This document shows, piece by piece, positions 46,190 through 54,851 of a DNA stretch of 64,000 nucleotides. A program made the position numbers and the translations under genes. The notes below the pieces were generated by a model. It was not told the DNA's origin and did not search any database. It worked only from the letters and a program-made list of their open reading frames with translations. The stretch covers positions 62,001-126,000 of the forward strand of contig JAVUPY010000017.1 in the NCBI GenBank assembly GCA_032252755.1. The letters run 5' to 3'. Numbering within the stretch: position 1 is the stretch's first letter; every line of letters starts with the position of its first letter. Origin of the DNA: Terriglobia bacterium. Its GTDB lineage: Bacteria > Acidobacteriota > Terriglobia > Terriglobales > Acidobacteriaceae.

Positions 46190-48064
46190 CCGTTTGAACA
46201 GCTCCCAGTTCCCGGTTTTTGGATCGCACCGGCAGTTCGCGAAGACATGCCAGTTCTTCTCGTCCAGCTTCGGCGTATCCGCCCGGAAGTAATACCCGGG
46301 CCAACGCGTCTCTTCACGGAACAGCATGGTGCGGACATGGGCTTCCGCCTGCCACATACGGTGCACGTTCTCCCAGCACCGCATCAGTTCGTGAAGGTTC
46401 TTGGCGCCAAGTTTCAACGAGTCTTCCTTCAGGAAGGCCAGCAATTCCAGCGCCCGTTCCAGTTGTTTCTTGTTGGTGGTGAACTGTGAGGTTACTCCGC
46501 CCGCGTATTCGTCCATGATCTTCTGCAAACGGAACATGAACATGCGTGGCCGGATGTAGTTCGGGTTCACCTCGTCGTCGGTGGTCAGCTTCTCGTTGCC
46601 TTCGAATGTCTCAAGAGGCTTGAGAATCTCCGCAATCAACGCGTCCAGCGCTGCCTGATCGACTTTGGGCTTGGTATTGTTTTCGACGATGAATTTCACG
46701 GCCGATTTGGCAGCGATGCGTCCTTCAGCGTGCGAGCCGGACGAGAACTTGTGGCTCGATGCCCCGGATGCGTCGCCGGCGCAGAACAGCCCTTTCACCG
46801 TCGACATGTTCGAATAACCCCAGAAGTACGCGTTCCGTGTCTCAGAGGTCTGAAGATCTTCCGGGCCACTGACCCACGCTCCCGAAGCTCCCGAGTGCGA
46901 TCCGATGAAATACGGCTCGGCAGCGGCGATCTCCGAAGCCTTCTGTTCCGGCTGGACGTTAGTCGCAGCCCAAAGGATTGCCTGCGAGATCGTCATGTCG
47001 AGGAAGTCTTCCCAGGCTTCCGACTCCAGTTCCTTCATCTTCTTCTTGTAGGCTTTGGGGTCGTCCTTGTACTGATCGGCGATCTTCTGCATGGCCTCTT
47101 CGGTCCGCATAAAGATCGGGCCTTTGCCTTCCATGACATCGAGCATGCCCAGGTAGTTGCGCAGGTTGGCGGGAATGGGCTTCACCCGCCCGTACGGTCC
47201 CCACTTCTCCAGTTCGGGTCTGCGTTCCACCATGTATTCGCCGCCCATGGCGTTCGTGGCGCGCGACTTGAACAGCAGGAACCAGGCTCCGACCGGACCG
47301 TAAGCGTCCTTGAAGCGCACTGGGATGAAGCGAACTTCCTGGCAGGTCATCTCCGCGCCTGCCTTCAGCGTGAAGTACGCCGAAGAGCCGGAGTTCCACG
47401 GTGGATACCAGGCTCGACCGAAGCCTTCGCCCGAGCTCCGTGGCTTGAATACGTGAACGGCGCCACCCATCGCGGTCAATGTGGCCTTCGCCTTGAAGAC
47501 GAAAACCTTGTTTTCGCGGACTGAAAAACCGATGGCGCCGGCGCAACGCTCGCCATCCATCAGCGGACCTACGATGAAGACACGCTCGTAGATCTCGCCA
47601 ACGCCGCCCTGCAGCAGGGCGTTCTTCGCCGCTTCTGCGACTACCACCTTGTAGGACTCGCCGTTGATCATGAGCTGCCACCGGCCCTCATGAACGTACT
47701 TGCCGTTCTCGTCCTTCCAGATCGGCAGGCCCCACTTCTCGAAGAGGTGGACCGTCGAATCTACGTGGCGCGCGATATCAGCCACGAGATCCTCGCGCGT
47801 TACTCCCATCAGGTCATTGCGAACGTAGTCAACATAGTCCTTCACGGTGTTGGCTCCGTCGCGCAGCCCGACGTACTGGTTTATGGCGGAAAGGCCCATG
47901 GCTACCGCGCCAGAACGATCTACCGCGGCCTTGTCCACCAGTGTGACTTTCAACCCATGCTGCTTCGCCCAGTAGGCGGCTTCGACGGCAGCGCCGCACG
48001 CCGCCATGCCTCCGCCGAGGATGAGCAGATCGGTTTCGACAACAACGGTTTCGAATTTAGCCAC
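46142..48064 (-). CDS. aprA: Adenylylsulfate (APS) reductase subunit alpha
   Basis: The 640-residue FAD subunit reduces APS to sulfite and AMP, or the reverse. It has the FAD motif ETDLLILGGGMAACGAAVEA and the stretch RSGAVAMGLSAINQYVG. Active-site segments resemble archaeal and bacterial AprA closely (VHLFEKWGLPIWKDENGKYV, YFIGSHSGASGAWVSGPEDL, NPHK-equivalent SSHKFSSGSHAEGRIAA). The start is placed at GTG 48064, with GGAGG five bases upstream and an eight-base overlap with the aprB stop; ATG 48076, which lacks a ribosome-binding site, is the alternative (644 residues). Confidence 0.96.
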   Translation of the reverse strand: MAKFETVVVETDLLILGGGMAACGAAVEAAYWAKQHGLKVTLVDKAAVDRSGAVAMGLSAINQYVGLRDGANTVKDYVDYVRNDLMGVTREDLVADIARHVDSTVHLFEKWGLPIWKDENGKYVHEGRWQLMINGESYKVVVAEAAKNALLQGGVGEIYERVFIVGPLMDGERCAGAIGFSVRENKVFVFKAKATLTAMGGAVHVFKPRSSGEGFGRAWYPPWNSGSSAYFTLKAGAEMTCQEVRFIPVRFKDAYGPVGAWFLLFKSRATNAMGGEYMVERRPELEKWGPYGRVKPIPANLRNYLGMLDVMEGKGPIFMRTEEAMQKIADQYKDDPKAYKKKMKELESEAWEDFLDMTISQAILWAATNVQPEQKASEIAAAEPYFIGSHSGASGAWVSGPEDLQTSETRNAYFWGYSNMSTVKGLFCAGDASGASSHKFSSGSHAEGRIAAKSAVKFIVENNTKPKVDQAALDALIAEILKPLETFEGNEKLTTDDEVNPNYIRPRMFMFRLQKIMDEYAGGVTSQFTTNKKQLERALELLAFLKEDSLKLGAKNLHELMRCWENVHRMWQAEAHVRTMLFREETRWPGYYFRADTPKLDEKNWHVFANCRCDPKTGNWELFKRPIFHVFPQAQAKAAD

Positions 48065-48509
48065 GGGCGCCTCCATTCAACGTGAAGACTTCGGGCAGTC
48101 CCAGTGATTCTGGTTCGGTGGACAATGCAGGACCATTCAGGTCGCCTTTGTCCTTGTATCCACCGCTGGGTACGGCCGAGCCTTCCGGCGTTGTCCGAAT
48201 CGGGAACTTAAACCGCTTCACGTCGCCGTTGCGGAACTTCACCGTCCACATAATGGAGTCGGTGGACCGCAGCGGAGTGGCGGAAGCTCCCAGTGGCACA
48301 AAGTCCTGGTAACCGCGCACTTCGACGGCCTGGGTGGGGCAAATCTTTACGCAGTTGTAGCATTCCCAGCACATCGAAACGTCCCGGTTGTAGGCCTTCA
48401 TCTTTTCTTTATCCAGGACCATCAGGTCGTTGGGGCAAATGTATTGGCAAGCAGTCTTGTCCAATGCCTTGCACCCGTCGCATTTGTCGGGATTAACGTA
48501 GCTAGGCAA
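48057..48509 (-). CDS. aprB: Adenylylsulfate (APS) reductase subunit beta
   Basis: The 150-residue subunit holds two [4Fe-4S] clusters that relay electrons from Qmo to AprA FAD. Cysteines are C10, C13, C21 and C25 (CDGCKALDKTACQYICP) and C47, C50, C53 and C57 (CWECYNCVKICPTQAVEVRG). The C-terminal tail (about 95-150) is the part that wraps around AprA in the family. It starts at TTG 48509, with no in-frame ATG nearby. The GGAGGTG site seven bases upstream supports this. It is the first gene of the aprBA-qmoABC-sat stretch. Confidence 0.95.
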   Translation of the reverse strand: MPSYVNPDKCDGCKALDKTACQYICPNDLMVLDKEKMKAYNRDVSMCWECYNCVKICPTQAVEVRGYQDFVPLGASATPLRSTDSIMWTVKFRNGDVKRFKFPIRTTPEGSAVPSGGYKDKGDLNGPALSTEPESLGLPEVFTLNGGARG

Positions 48510-49231
48510 TAGAGCACCTCCGGGTCGCAGTTAGAGGAACGACCCCGTTATCGGTGACAGCCAATCGATTTTTTAGTGGGAGAGAAACGTGCAGAACAAA
48601 TGGGATAGGGGCCAATGGCCCGCACAACCGGCAATAAAAAGAGGAAATAGATCTGAATTTATAAGATTAATGAGACCCGAATTTCCGGTTGCGCCCGCTG
48701 AGCTGCACGCGTCAGAGAGACGGCGGAGGTGGTCGTTGCAGGTCGTAAGCTTCCAGTATCTCCGCTCGGGCAGCTTCGGCCTTGCGGAGCGTTGCCCGGA
48801 TCCATCCACGCTGGGGAAGCCACCGGTCCCGCACCGATGCGTGAGGGAGCCTTACCCTGAAGATCGACATCGAGTTTTGGTTCGGGGTCATGCTTACTCC
48901 CCCTTCACCGCGATCTACAGATTTGCCTCGTGTCGAATCATCGTCCTCTTAGTTCTTTCATTGCGGTGACTTGCGTCACGTTTCTCTGTGGTAATTAATC
49001 GAGATTCGTCCGAATGCGCTCAGGCCATCCAAACTCCACCGCACCGAGATGTTTCCGGCCTTCCCGCGCGATTTAGTCGGAAAAAGCAGCGATGCATGTG
49101 CTCGCTTCGTTATCTAACGAACTTCGCCACGTGACGTAGATCACAGGAATTTTAAGAAGGAACGTTGGTGGTGATGGAACCTTTTGCTCGAGGAGGAGCG
49201 ATTGGAACCGGAGGTCAGTCCGTGCAAAACC
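48510..49231. promoter_or_regulatory. aprB upstream region with two Crp/Fnr-like palindromes
   Basis: This 722-base gap carries no credible gene. It contains the perfect palindrome GTGAC-TTGC-GTCAC (48966-48979) and a near-perfect one, GTGAC-GTAG-ATCAC (49131-49144). An AT-rich block near 48640-48670 includes a minus-strand TATAAAT (48657-48663) that could be a -10 element, about 150 bases before aprB. The palindromes are 450-630 bases upstream of aprB, farther than usual for an activator, so a second promoter or a long leader is possible. Confidence 0.45.
48515..48521 (-). promoter_or_regulatory. Strong ribosome-binding site for the TTG start of aprB
   Basis: GGAGGTG on the minus strand, followed by TGCTCTA-type spacing of seven bases counted from GGAGG, fixes the aprB start at TTG 48509. 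No in-frame ATG or GTG gives a better match to AprB N termini. Confidence 0.75.
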
Positions 49232-49873
49232 TCACCGTCGCCCAGGTCGGGGGTTCCGTCCCATGAATTCCGCGAACGCTTCGCGATCAACGATGCTTTC
49301 CAGCAGTTTTGCGCGGCGCGCAGCCGACAGTCTTTGCGAGAGAATCTTTCGGCGCTGCTCGCCAACTTCCTCCAGCCAGGCGCCGTACTCCGGGCCAAAC
49401 TGCTGTTCCAATTCTGCTCGCAGCCGTTTTGCCAGGGCCGGACTGCGGCCATCCGTCGATATCGCGATCTGCAGTGCTCCGCGCCTGACCACGGCCGAGT
49501 AGAAGAAATCGCAGTGCTCAGGATCATCGACCGCATTACAAAGCACGCCCATCCGTTGGCAGTGGCGTGAAATCTCGCGATTCTTCGCTACTGAATCGGT
49601 AGCTGCCACCACGAGGAGAGCCCCGCGCAAATCTGTCGGCTGAAAGGAACCCTTTCTCCATGTGACACTTCCCGCGGCCGCTAGTTTTTTAATCACGGGG
49701 CGAACACGAGGTGCAACCACCAAAACGCGGGCGCCAGAATGAAGCAGACCCATGGCCTTGCTTTCGCCGATCGCTCCTCCGCCGACGATCACACATGTTT
49801 TTCCTCTCAGCTTAAGAAAAATCGGAAATAGAGAAGTCTGATCCTGGATCTTCCCTGTCTTCCCGTTGCGCAC
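49232..49873 (-). CDS. dsrV: Precorrin-2 dehydrogenase / sirohydrochlorin ferrochelatase (DsrV-type)
   Basis: The 213-residue protein is the CysG N-terminal/Met8-like enzyme that oxidises precorrin-2 and inserts iron to give siroheme, the DsrAB cofactor. It has LFPIFLKLRGKTCVIVGGG with the NAD motif, VVAATDS and LCNAVDDPEHCDFFYSA. The C-terminal helical domain has STDGRSPALAKRLRAELE. The start is a GTG at 49873. It is transcribed divergently from dsrA. Its DsrV name follows the dsr-linked siroheme genes of green sulfur bacteria, from memory. Confidence 0.9.
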   Translation of the reverse strand: MRNGKTGKIQDQTSLFPIFLKLRGKTCVIVGGGAIGESKAMGLLHSGARVLVVAPRVRPVIKKLAAAGSVTWRKGSFQPTDLRGALLVVAATDSVAKNREISRHCQRMGVLCNAVDDPEHCDFFYSAVVRRGALQIAISTDGRSPALAKRLRAELEQQFGPEYGAWLEEVGEQRRKILSQRLSAARRAKLLESIVDREAFAEFMGRNPRPGRR

Positions 49874-49967
49874 CGCCCTGGCCTCCCGACCCGCGATTTA
49901 TCTGCTCAGAAGCATACGCCTTCACGTGAGAGATCAAACCGTTTCCTCATGTTGTCACATCTGAAGC

Positions 49968-49981
49968 GTGACTCGGGTCAC
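49968..49981. promoter_or_regulatory. Crp/Fnr-like palindrome in the dsrV/dsrA spacer
   Basis: GTGAC-TCGG-GTCAC is a perfect palindrome about 100 bases upstream of dsrA and dsrV in their 206-base shared spacer. GTCACATC also occurs as a direct repeat at 49954-49961 and 49977-49984. The core matches the wider Crp/Fnr class and resembles HcpR-like sites of sulfate reducers, from memory. The regulator is not in this window. Confidence 0.5.
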
Positions 49982-50079
49982 ATCAATTCATCCGCGCTTC
50001 GGAGTACGGTGACGCTTGTGCGACCGCTCCCGCACGAGGCAATTCATCATACATTCGGTTTAGGCGAAGGGAGCGGACT

Positions 50080-51279
50080 ATGGCCGACGCCGGCAATGGT
50101 AAGCCGAAGACGAAACTCCTGGACGAATTAGAAAAAGGTCCCTGGCCCAGTTTCGTCACGGAAATCAAATCAGCTTCTCAATCCAGCGAAAGCGCCCAGG
50201 ATCTCCTCGGGCAGCTTGAACTTTCCTACGAGGAAAAGAAGGGTCACTGGAAACACGGCGGTATGGTCGGCGTCCTCGGATATGGCGGCGGCGTTATCGG
50301 CCGTTACAGCGATGTCCCCGAAAAATTTCCAAAGGTCGCGCACTTCCATACCATTCGTGTGAACCAGCCCGCTGGTTGGTTTTACACCAGCGATGCCCTG
50401 CGTAAGATCTGCGATATCTGGGAGCGCCATGGATCGGGGCTCACCAATATGCACGGATCCACCGGCGACATCATTCTGCTGGGGACCACAACCGATCAGC
50501 TCGAGCCGACTTTTCAGGAGCTGGCCCAAAACGGTTTCGATCTCGGCGGATCCGGGTCTGCGGTGCGCACTCCCAGTTGCTGCGTGGGCATGGCGCGATG
50601 CGAATGGTCGTGTTTCGACACGATGAAGCTTTGCTATGACGTAACGCAGAACTATCAGGACGAACTCCATCGCCCGGCGTTCGCGTACAAGTTCAAGTTC
50701 AAATTCTCCGGCTGTCCCAACGATTGTGTGGCATCGATCGCCCGCGCCGATCTTTCGATCATCGGCACATGGAAGGACGATATCCAGGTGGATGACGCGG
50801 AGGTGGCGAACTATGCCGCCGCCGGTCTCGACATCCAGAAGGATGTCTGCGATCTCTGCCCCAGCAAGACCATGGGTTGGGACGGCAAGAAGCTCTCGAT
50901 CAACAACCGCGAGTGCGTCCACTGCATGCACTGTATTAATGCGATGCCGAAAGCGCTACGGCCCGGTAAGGAGCGCGGAGCGGTCATCCTGCTCGGCTCA
51001 AAAGCACCCATCATCCAGGGTGCTCTCCTTTCCTCGGTGCTGATTCCGTTCGTGCCCGCAGAAGAACTCTTCGACACGATTAAAGAACTCGTTCGCCGCA
51101 TTTGGGACTTCTGGGACGAATACGGCAAGAACCGCGAGCGCATCGGCGAGTTGATTCAGCGGGTCGGCATGCCGGCGTTCCTTGATGGCATTGGCCTTGA
51201 CCCGGTGCCAGAGATGGTCTCGGCGCCTCGTGACAACCCATACATATTCTTCCAGACAGAGAAAGGGGACGAGAAATGA
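50080..51279 (+). CDS. dsrA: Dissimilatory sulfite reductase subunit alpha
   Basis: The 399-residue subunit has siroheme/[4Fe-4S] ligands C168-x5-C174 (CCVGMARC) and C212-x3-C216 (SGCPNDC). The inserted ferredoxin domain holds C257/C260 and C279, C282 and C285 ([15 protein letters not shown]). It forms the alpha-2-beta-2 core with DsrB that reduces sulfite or oxidises reduced sulfur in reverse. GGGAG precedes ATG 50080. DsrB overlaps its stop by four bases. Whether it clusters with reductive or oxidative types needs a tree. Confidence 0.97.
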   Translation: MADAGNGKPKTKLLDELEKGPWPSFVTEIKSASQSSESAQDLLGQLELSYEEKKGHWKHGGMVGVLGYGGGVIGRYSDVPEKFPKVAHFHTIRVNQPAGWFYTSDALRKICDIWERHGSGLTNMHGSTGDIILLGTTTDQLEPTFQELAQNGFDLGGSGSAVRTPSCCVGMARCEWSCFDTMKLCYDVTQNYQDELHRPAFAYKFKFKFSGCPNDCVASIARADLSIIGTWKDDIQVDDAEVANYAAAGLDIQKDVCDLCPSKTMGWDGKKLSINNRECVHCMHCINAMPKALRPGKERGAVILLGSKAPIIQGALLSSVLIPFVPAEELFDTIKELVRRIWDFWDEYGKNRERIGELIQRVGMPAFLDGIGLDPVPEMVSAPRDNPYIFFQTEKGDEK

Positions 51280-52361
51280 GCACTGCACCGAAACAGCCCC
51301 GCATCACCGATATTGGGCCGCCGCACTACGAGAAGTTTCTGCCCCCGATCATCAAGAAGAACTACGGTACTTGGAAGTATCACGAGATTCTCTCTCCCGG
51401 CGTGCTGGTACACGTCGGCGAAAGCGGTGACCGCCTCTATTCCGTGCGCGTCGGCACTCCAAGGCTTATCTCGGTTCAAACGCTCCGGAAGTTTGCCGAG
51501 TTGGCCGACAAGTACTCCGGTGGACACCTGCGCTTCACGAGCCGAAACAATGTCGAATTCCTGCTCGAGAAGAAGGAGAACATCGAACCTCTTCGCAAAG
51601 AGATCGAGGCGATGGGATACCTGATCGGCGGGACCGGCAACTCCATCAGCAACATTGTTCACACACAGGGTTGGGTACACTGCCACTCGTCAGCGACCGA
51701 TGCATCGGGCATAGTGAAGTGCGTCATGGACGCGCTGCACGAGCACTTCACGCACCAGAAACTGCCTGCGAAGTTGCGCATCGCCCTGGCCTGCTGCCTC
51801 AACATGTGCGGCGCAGTGCACTGCTCCGACATCTCGATCCTTGGCATCCATCGTATGCCGCCCAAAGTGCAGCACGATTTGTTGCCCAAGGTTTGCGAGG
51901 TGCCAACCCTGATCGCCTCCTGCCCGACGGGCGCCATTCGCCCTGCTACCTATGAGGGAAAACCGTCGGTCGAAGTCGTGAAAGAGCAGTGCATGTTCTG
52001 CGGCAACTGCTACACCGTTTGCCCCGCCATGCCGCTCAGCGATCCCGACAATGATGGCCTTTCAATCTGGGTGGGCGGCAAGGTCAGCAACGCCCGGTCG
52101 GCTCCGAAATTCTCGAAGCTCGCCGTTCCGTTCCTTCCGAATAATCCTCCGCGTTGGCCGGAAGTCGTCGAGGCGGTGGTCAAGATTGTCGATGTGTACG
52201 CGGAGAACGCGCGCCCGTACGAACGAGTGGGAGAGTGGATCGAGCGCATCGGCTGGCCGCGCTTCTTCCAACTCACCGGGTTCCCGTTCACTCGTCATCA
52301 CATTGACGATTTCAAACATGCAGGGCTGACGTTTGCACGTTCCGCGCATGTGAAGTACTGA
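51276..52361 (+). CDS. dsrB: Dissimilatory sulfite reductase subunit beta
   Basis: The 361-residue subunit shows the DsrB signature [16 protein letters not shown] and the cluster motif [19 protein letters not shown] (C173/C174, C178, C183). Its ferredoxin domain has [16 protein letters not shown] (C239, C242, C245, C249). The ATG overlaps the dsrA stop (ATGA), so the two subunits are translationally coupled. dsrL follows after 26 bases rather than dsrD or dsrN, which differs from classical sulfate reducers. Confidence 0.97.
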   Translation: MSTAPKQPRITDIGPPHYEKFLPPIIKKNYGTWKYHEILSPGVLVHVGESGDRLYSVRVGTPRLISVQTLRKFAELADKYSGGHLRFTSRNNVEFLLEKKENIEPLRKEIEAMGYLIGGTGNSISNIVHTQGWVHCHSSATDASGIVKCVMDALHEHFTHQKLPAKLRIALACCLNMCGAVHCSDISILGIHRMPPKVQHDLLPKVCEVPTLIASCPTGAIRPATYEGKPSVEVVKEQCMFCGNCYTVCPAMPLSDPDNDGLSIWVGGKVSNARSAPKFSKLAVPFLPNNPPRWPEVVEAVVKIVDVYAENARPYERVGEWIERIGWPRFFQLTGFPFTRHHIDDFKHAGLTFARSAHVKY

Positions 52362-52387
52362 CCGTCGGTTGGAAAGAGGTTCGGCCC

Positions 52388-54052
52388 ATGGCTCTGTTCA
52401 AAGAAGTCAAGAAGCCGGTAATCAAGGGGGCGGCTGCGGGCAGTGGTGATATCAGCCCGCTGCGCCCCCAATACATAGCCAAAACGCCGCCATGCTCGTC
52501 TCACTGTCCCAATGGCACCGAGATCCGCGAGTTGCTGATCACCATCGCGCAGGCGGCAGCATACGGTCGTACAAACGAGCAGGCGTTCGAAGTCGCATGG
52601 ACGCGCCTGGTGGAACGCAATCCGTTCCCCGGCGTGTGCGGGCGTGTGTGTCCTCATCCCTGTGAGGATGGATGCAATCGCAAGAACAAGGACGGCGCAG
52701 CTTCCATCAATGCGGTGGAACGCTTCCTCGGCGACTTCGCAATCTCTAAGGGCCTGAAACTCTCCAGGCTCCGGTCCGAGCAGCACGCCGAAAAAATCGC
52801 GGTGATCGGTTCCGGTCCCGCTGGCTTGTCCTGCGCCTATCAACTTGCTCGTCGCGGTTATCACGTCACGGTTTTCGAGGCTTTCTCAAAACCCGGCGGA
52901 ATGTTGCGCTACGGCATCCCACGGTACCGCCTGCCGCGCGAGGTTCTCGATGCCGAAATCGGGAGAATCCTCGAAGTCGGTGTCGAACTGAAGTGCAACA
53001 CCGTCGTTGGCAAGGATATTGCTCTCGAGCAATTGCGCAACGAGTACAAGGTGGTATTCGTCGGCATCGGCGCGCAGAAGGGCATGAAGCTCAAGGTGCC
53101 CGGGGAGGACGCAATCAACGTCTTCACTGGAACCGACTTTCTCAACATCGTGAACAGCGGCGGTACGCCCGAGGTAGGCAAGAAGGTCATCGTCATTGGC
53201 GGCGGCGACACCGCGATTGACGCAGCCCGCGTCTCACGCCGTCTGGGTGCGGAGGAAGTCACGATCCTCTATCGGCGCACACGGACCGAAATGCCTGCCG
53301 TTCATTCCGAGATAGAAGGTGCTTTGGAAGAAGGAGTCAAGATCGAGTTCCTCGCTGCGCCAGTTGAGATCCTCACCCACAATGGCATCGTCAGCGGCAT
53401 GCGCTGCATTCGAATGGAGCTTGGCGCGCCCGACTCCTCAGGCCGTCCACGCCCGGTGCCCGTTGCGGGCAGCGAGTACGAACTTGAGGCCACTACGATC
53501 ATCCCGGCAATCAGCCAGGAGCCTGACTTCCAGGGCTTGGACTCTCTCCACACAGGCAAGGACTGGCTCAAGGCGGACCCAAACGGTGCCATGCAAGTGC
53601 CCGGTGTTTTTGCCGGTGGTGACGACGTCGAATTAGGCTTGGTGACGATAGCTATCGCCCAGGGCCGATTCGCCGCAGAGGCAATCGAAGCCTACATCAG
53701 CGGCAAAGCTCTCGATAAGCCCCAGCAGCCGCCCGTGATCACCTCTGACAAGGTCAAGCTCGAGTTCTATCCGCCGCTGCCACGCCATGACCGACAGCAC
53801 GTTGCGGTTGCCGAGCGCTTACCGGATACGGAAATCGAACTTGGTCTCACCGAGGCCGAAGTCCTTGAAGAAGCCAAGCGCTGCATGTCCTGCGGGATGT
53901 GCATGGATTGTGAAACCTGCTGGATGTACTGCACCAACAACTGTTTCGTGAAACTGCCGAAAGGCGAGCACTACAAGGTGAAGATGGAGCTCTGCAACGG
54001 TTGCAAGAAGTGCGCCGATGCATGCCCCTGCGGTTATATCGAAATGCACTAA
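52388..54052 (+). CDS. dsrL: DsrL NAD(P)H:acceptor iron-sulfur flavoprotein
   Basis: The 554-residue enzyme resembles the small subunit of glutamate synthase. N-terminal cysteines C36, C40, C84, C88, C92 and C96 probably bind [4Fe-4S] clusters; then come FAD (VIGSGPAGLSCAYQLARRG) and NAD(P) (IVIGGGDTAIDAARVSRRLG) motifs. The C-terminal cluster has CMSCGMCMDCETCWMYC and CNGCKKCADACPCG (about 499-546). DsrL hands electrons between NAD(P)H and DsrAB; it is essential in sulfur oxidisers and occurs in some reducers. Gene order dsrABLC supports the assignment. Confidence 0.93.
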   Translation: MALFKEVKKPVIKGAAAGSGDISPLRPQYIAKTPPCSSHCPNGTEIRELLITIAQAAAYGRTNEQAFEVAWTRLVERNPFPGVCGRVCPHPCEDGCNRKNKDGAASINAVERFLGDFAISKGLKLSRLRSEQHAEKIAVIGSGPAGLSCAYQLARRGYHVTVFEAFSKPGGMLRYGIPRYRLPREVLDAEIGRILEVGVELKCNTVVGKDIALEQLRNEYKVVFVGIGAQKGMKLKVPGEDAINVFTGTDFLNIVNSGGTPEVGKKVIVIGGGDTAIDAARVSRRLGAEEVTILYRRTRTEMPAVHSEIEGALEEGVKIEFLAAPVEILTHNGIVSGMRCIRMELGAPDSSGRPRPVPVAGSEYELEATTIIPAISQEPDFQGLDSLHTGKDWLKADPNGAMQVPGVFAGGDDVELGLVTIAIAQGRFAAEAIEAYISGKALDKPQQPPVITSDKVKLEFYPPLPRHDRQHVAVAERLPDTEIELGLTEAEVLEEAKRCMSCGMCMDCETCWMYCTNNCFVKLPKGEHYKVKMELCNGCKKCADACPCGYIEMH

Positions 54053-54079
54053 TAAACGAAATACACGAGGTGGAGACAG

Positions 54080-54397
54080 ATGCCTACATTCGAAGTGGAA
54101 GGAAGAAAGTACGAAGTCGATGAAGACGGCTTTATGCAGGAGCCCGAACGCTGGAGCGACGAAGTAGCGAAGGACTTTGCCCACAGCGAGGGGATCGAGG
54201 CGCTCACGGAAGAGCACTGGAAGATGATCCACTACATCCGCGATTACTACGTTCAGTTCGGAATCGCGCCGATGGTGCGCAAGCTCTGCAAAGAGACCGG
54301 GTTCCCTCTGAACAAGGTATATCAGTTGTTCCCGTCGGGGCCAGCCAAGGGTGCTTGCAAGCTTGCCGGGCTGCCAAAACCGACCGGTTGCGTGTAG
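54080..54397 (+). CDS. dsrC: DsrC sulfur-carrier protein
   Basis: The 105-residue protein is the co-substrate of DsrAB, forming a trisulfide between its two C-terminal cysteines. Both are present, C93 and C104 in KGACKLAGLPKPTGCV, so it is true DsrC and not a TusE homologue. The basic motif and helix with PMVRKLCKETGFPLNKVYQL match the family. It has GAGGTGGAG upstream. dsrT follows after four bases. Confidence 0.97.
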   Translation: MPTFEVEGRKYEVDEDGFMQEPERWSDEVAKDFAHSEGIEALTEEHWKMIHYIRDYYVQFGIAPMVRKLCKETGFPLNKVYQLFPSGPAKGACKLAGLPKPTGCV

Positions 54398-54401
54398 GCC
54401 C

Positions 54402-54845
54402 ATGCAGGCGGACGCTATCGTCGAACCATGGTTCGCGAGGACGGTGGAATTGTATCCCGAGTTGACGGCGCGTTTCCTCACCGCCGAAGAGGATCCCTTC
54501 CGCAATCCCGTGGGCCACGCCTTGCGGCAAAGCCTTGCCACTCTCGCCAACGAACTCGTTGGCGAGATGGACAAGGAGAAGATCGCAGCCGCTCTCGACG
54601 ATATCGTGCGCATCCGCGCCGTTCAGGATTTTTCCCCGAGCGAGGCCGTGGGTTTCATTTTTCTTGCGAAGCCGATCATTCGTCGGCTCACAACCTCCGA
54701 TTACGACTTTTTCGATAGACGGATTGATGAGCTCGTATTGCTGGCCTTCAACGCCTACATGCGGTGCCGGGAGCAACTCGCTGACGTTCGCATCCACGAA
54801 GCACAACGTGCGCTCGGCCGATACTGGCACCCGGAACAAGGTTGA
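54402..54845 (+). CDS. dsrT: DsrT-like protein (RsbRD N-terminal domain)
   Basis: The 147-residue protein is a lone RsbRD N-terminal-type domain: DPFRNPVGHALRQSLATL, then DDIVRIRAVQDFSPSEAVGF. Proteins of this kind, named DsrT in green sulfur bacteria (from memory), precede dsrMKJOP in many dsr operons; the role is unknown, perhaps regulatory or sensory. It has no membrane segment. The ATG at 54402 lies just after dsrC; the frame upstream of it lies inside dsrC. Confidence 0.8.
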   Translation: MQADAIVEPWFARTVELYPELTARFLTAEEDPFRNPVGHALRQSLATLANELVGEMDKEKIAAALDDIVRIRAVQDFSPSEAVGFIFLAKPIIRRLTTSDYDFFDRRIDELVLLAFNAYMRCREQLADVRIHEAQRALGRYWHPEQG

Positions 54846-54851
54846 GAAATC

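Noticed and set aside
48589-48969. 126-codon plus-strand open frame in the aprB upstream region
   Set aside because: No recognisable domain, biased composition and no ribosome-binding site; it overlaps the regulatory palindrome.
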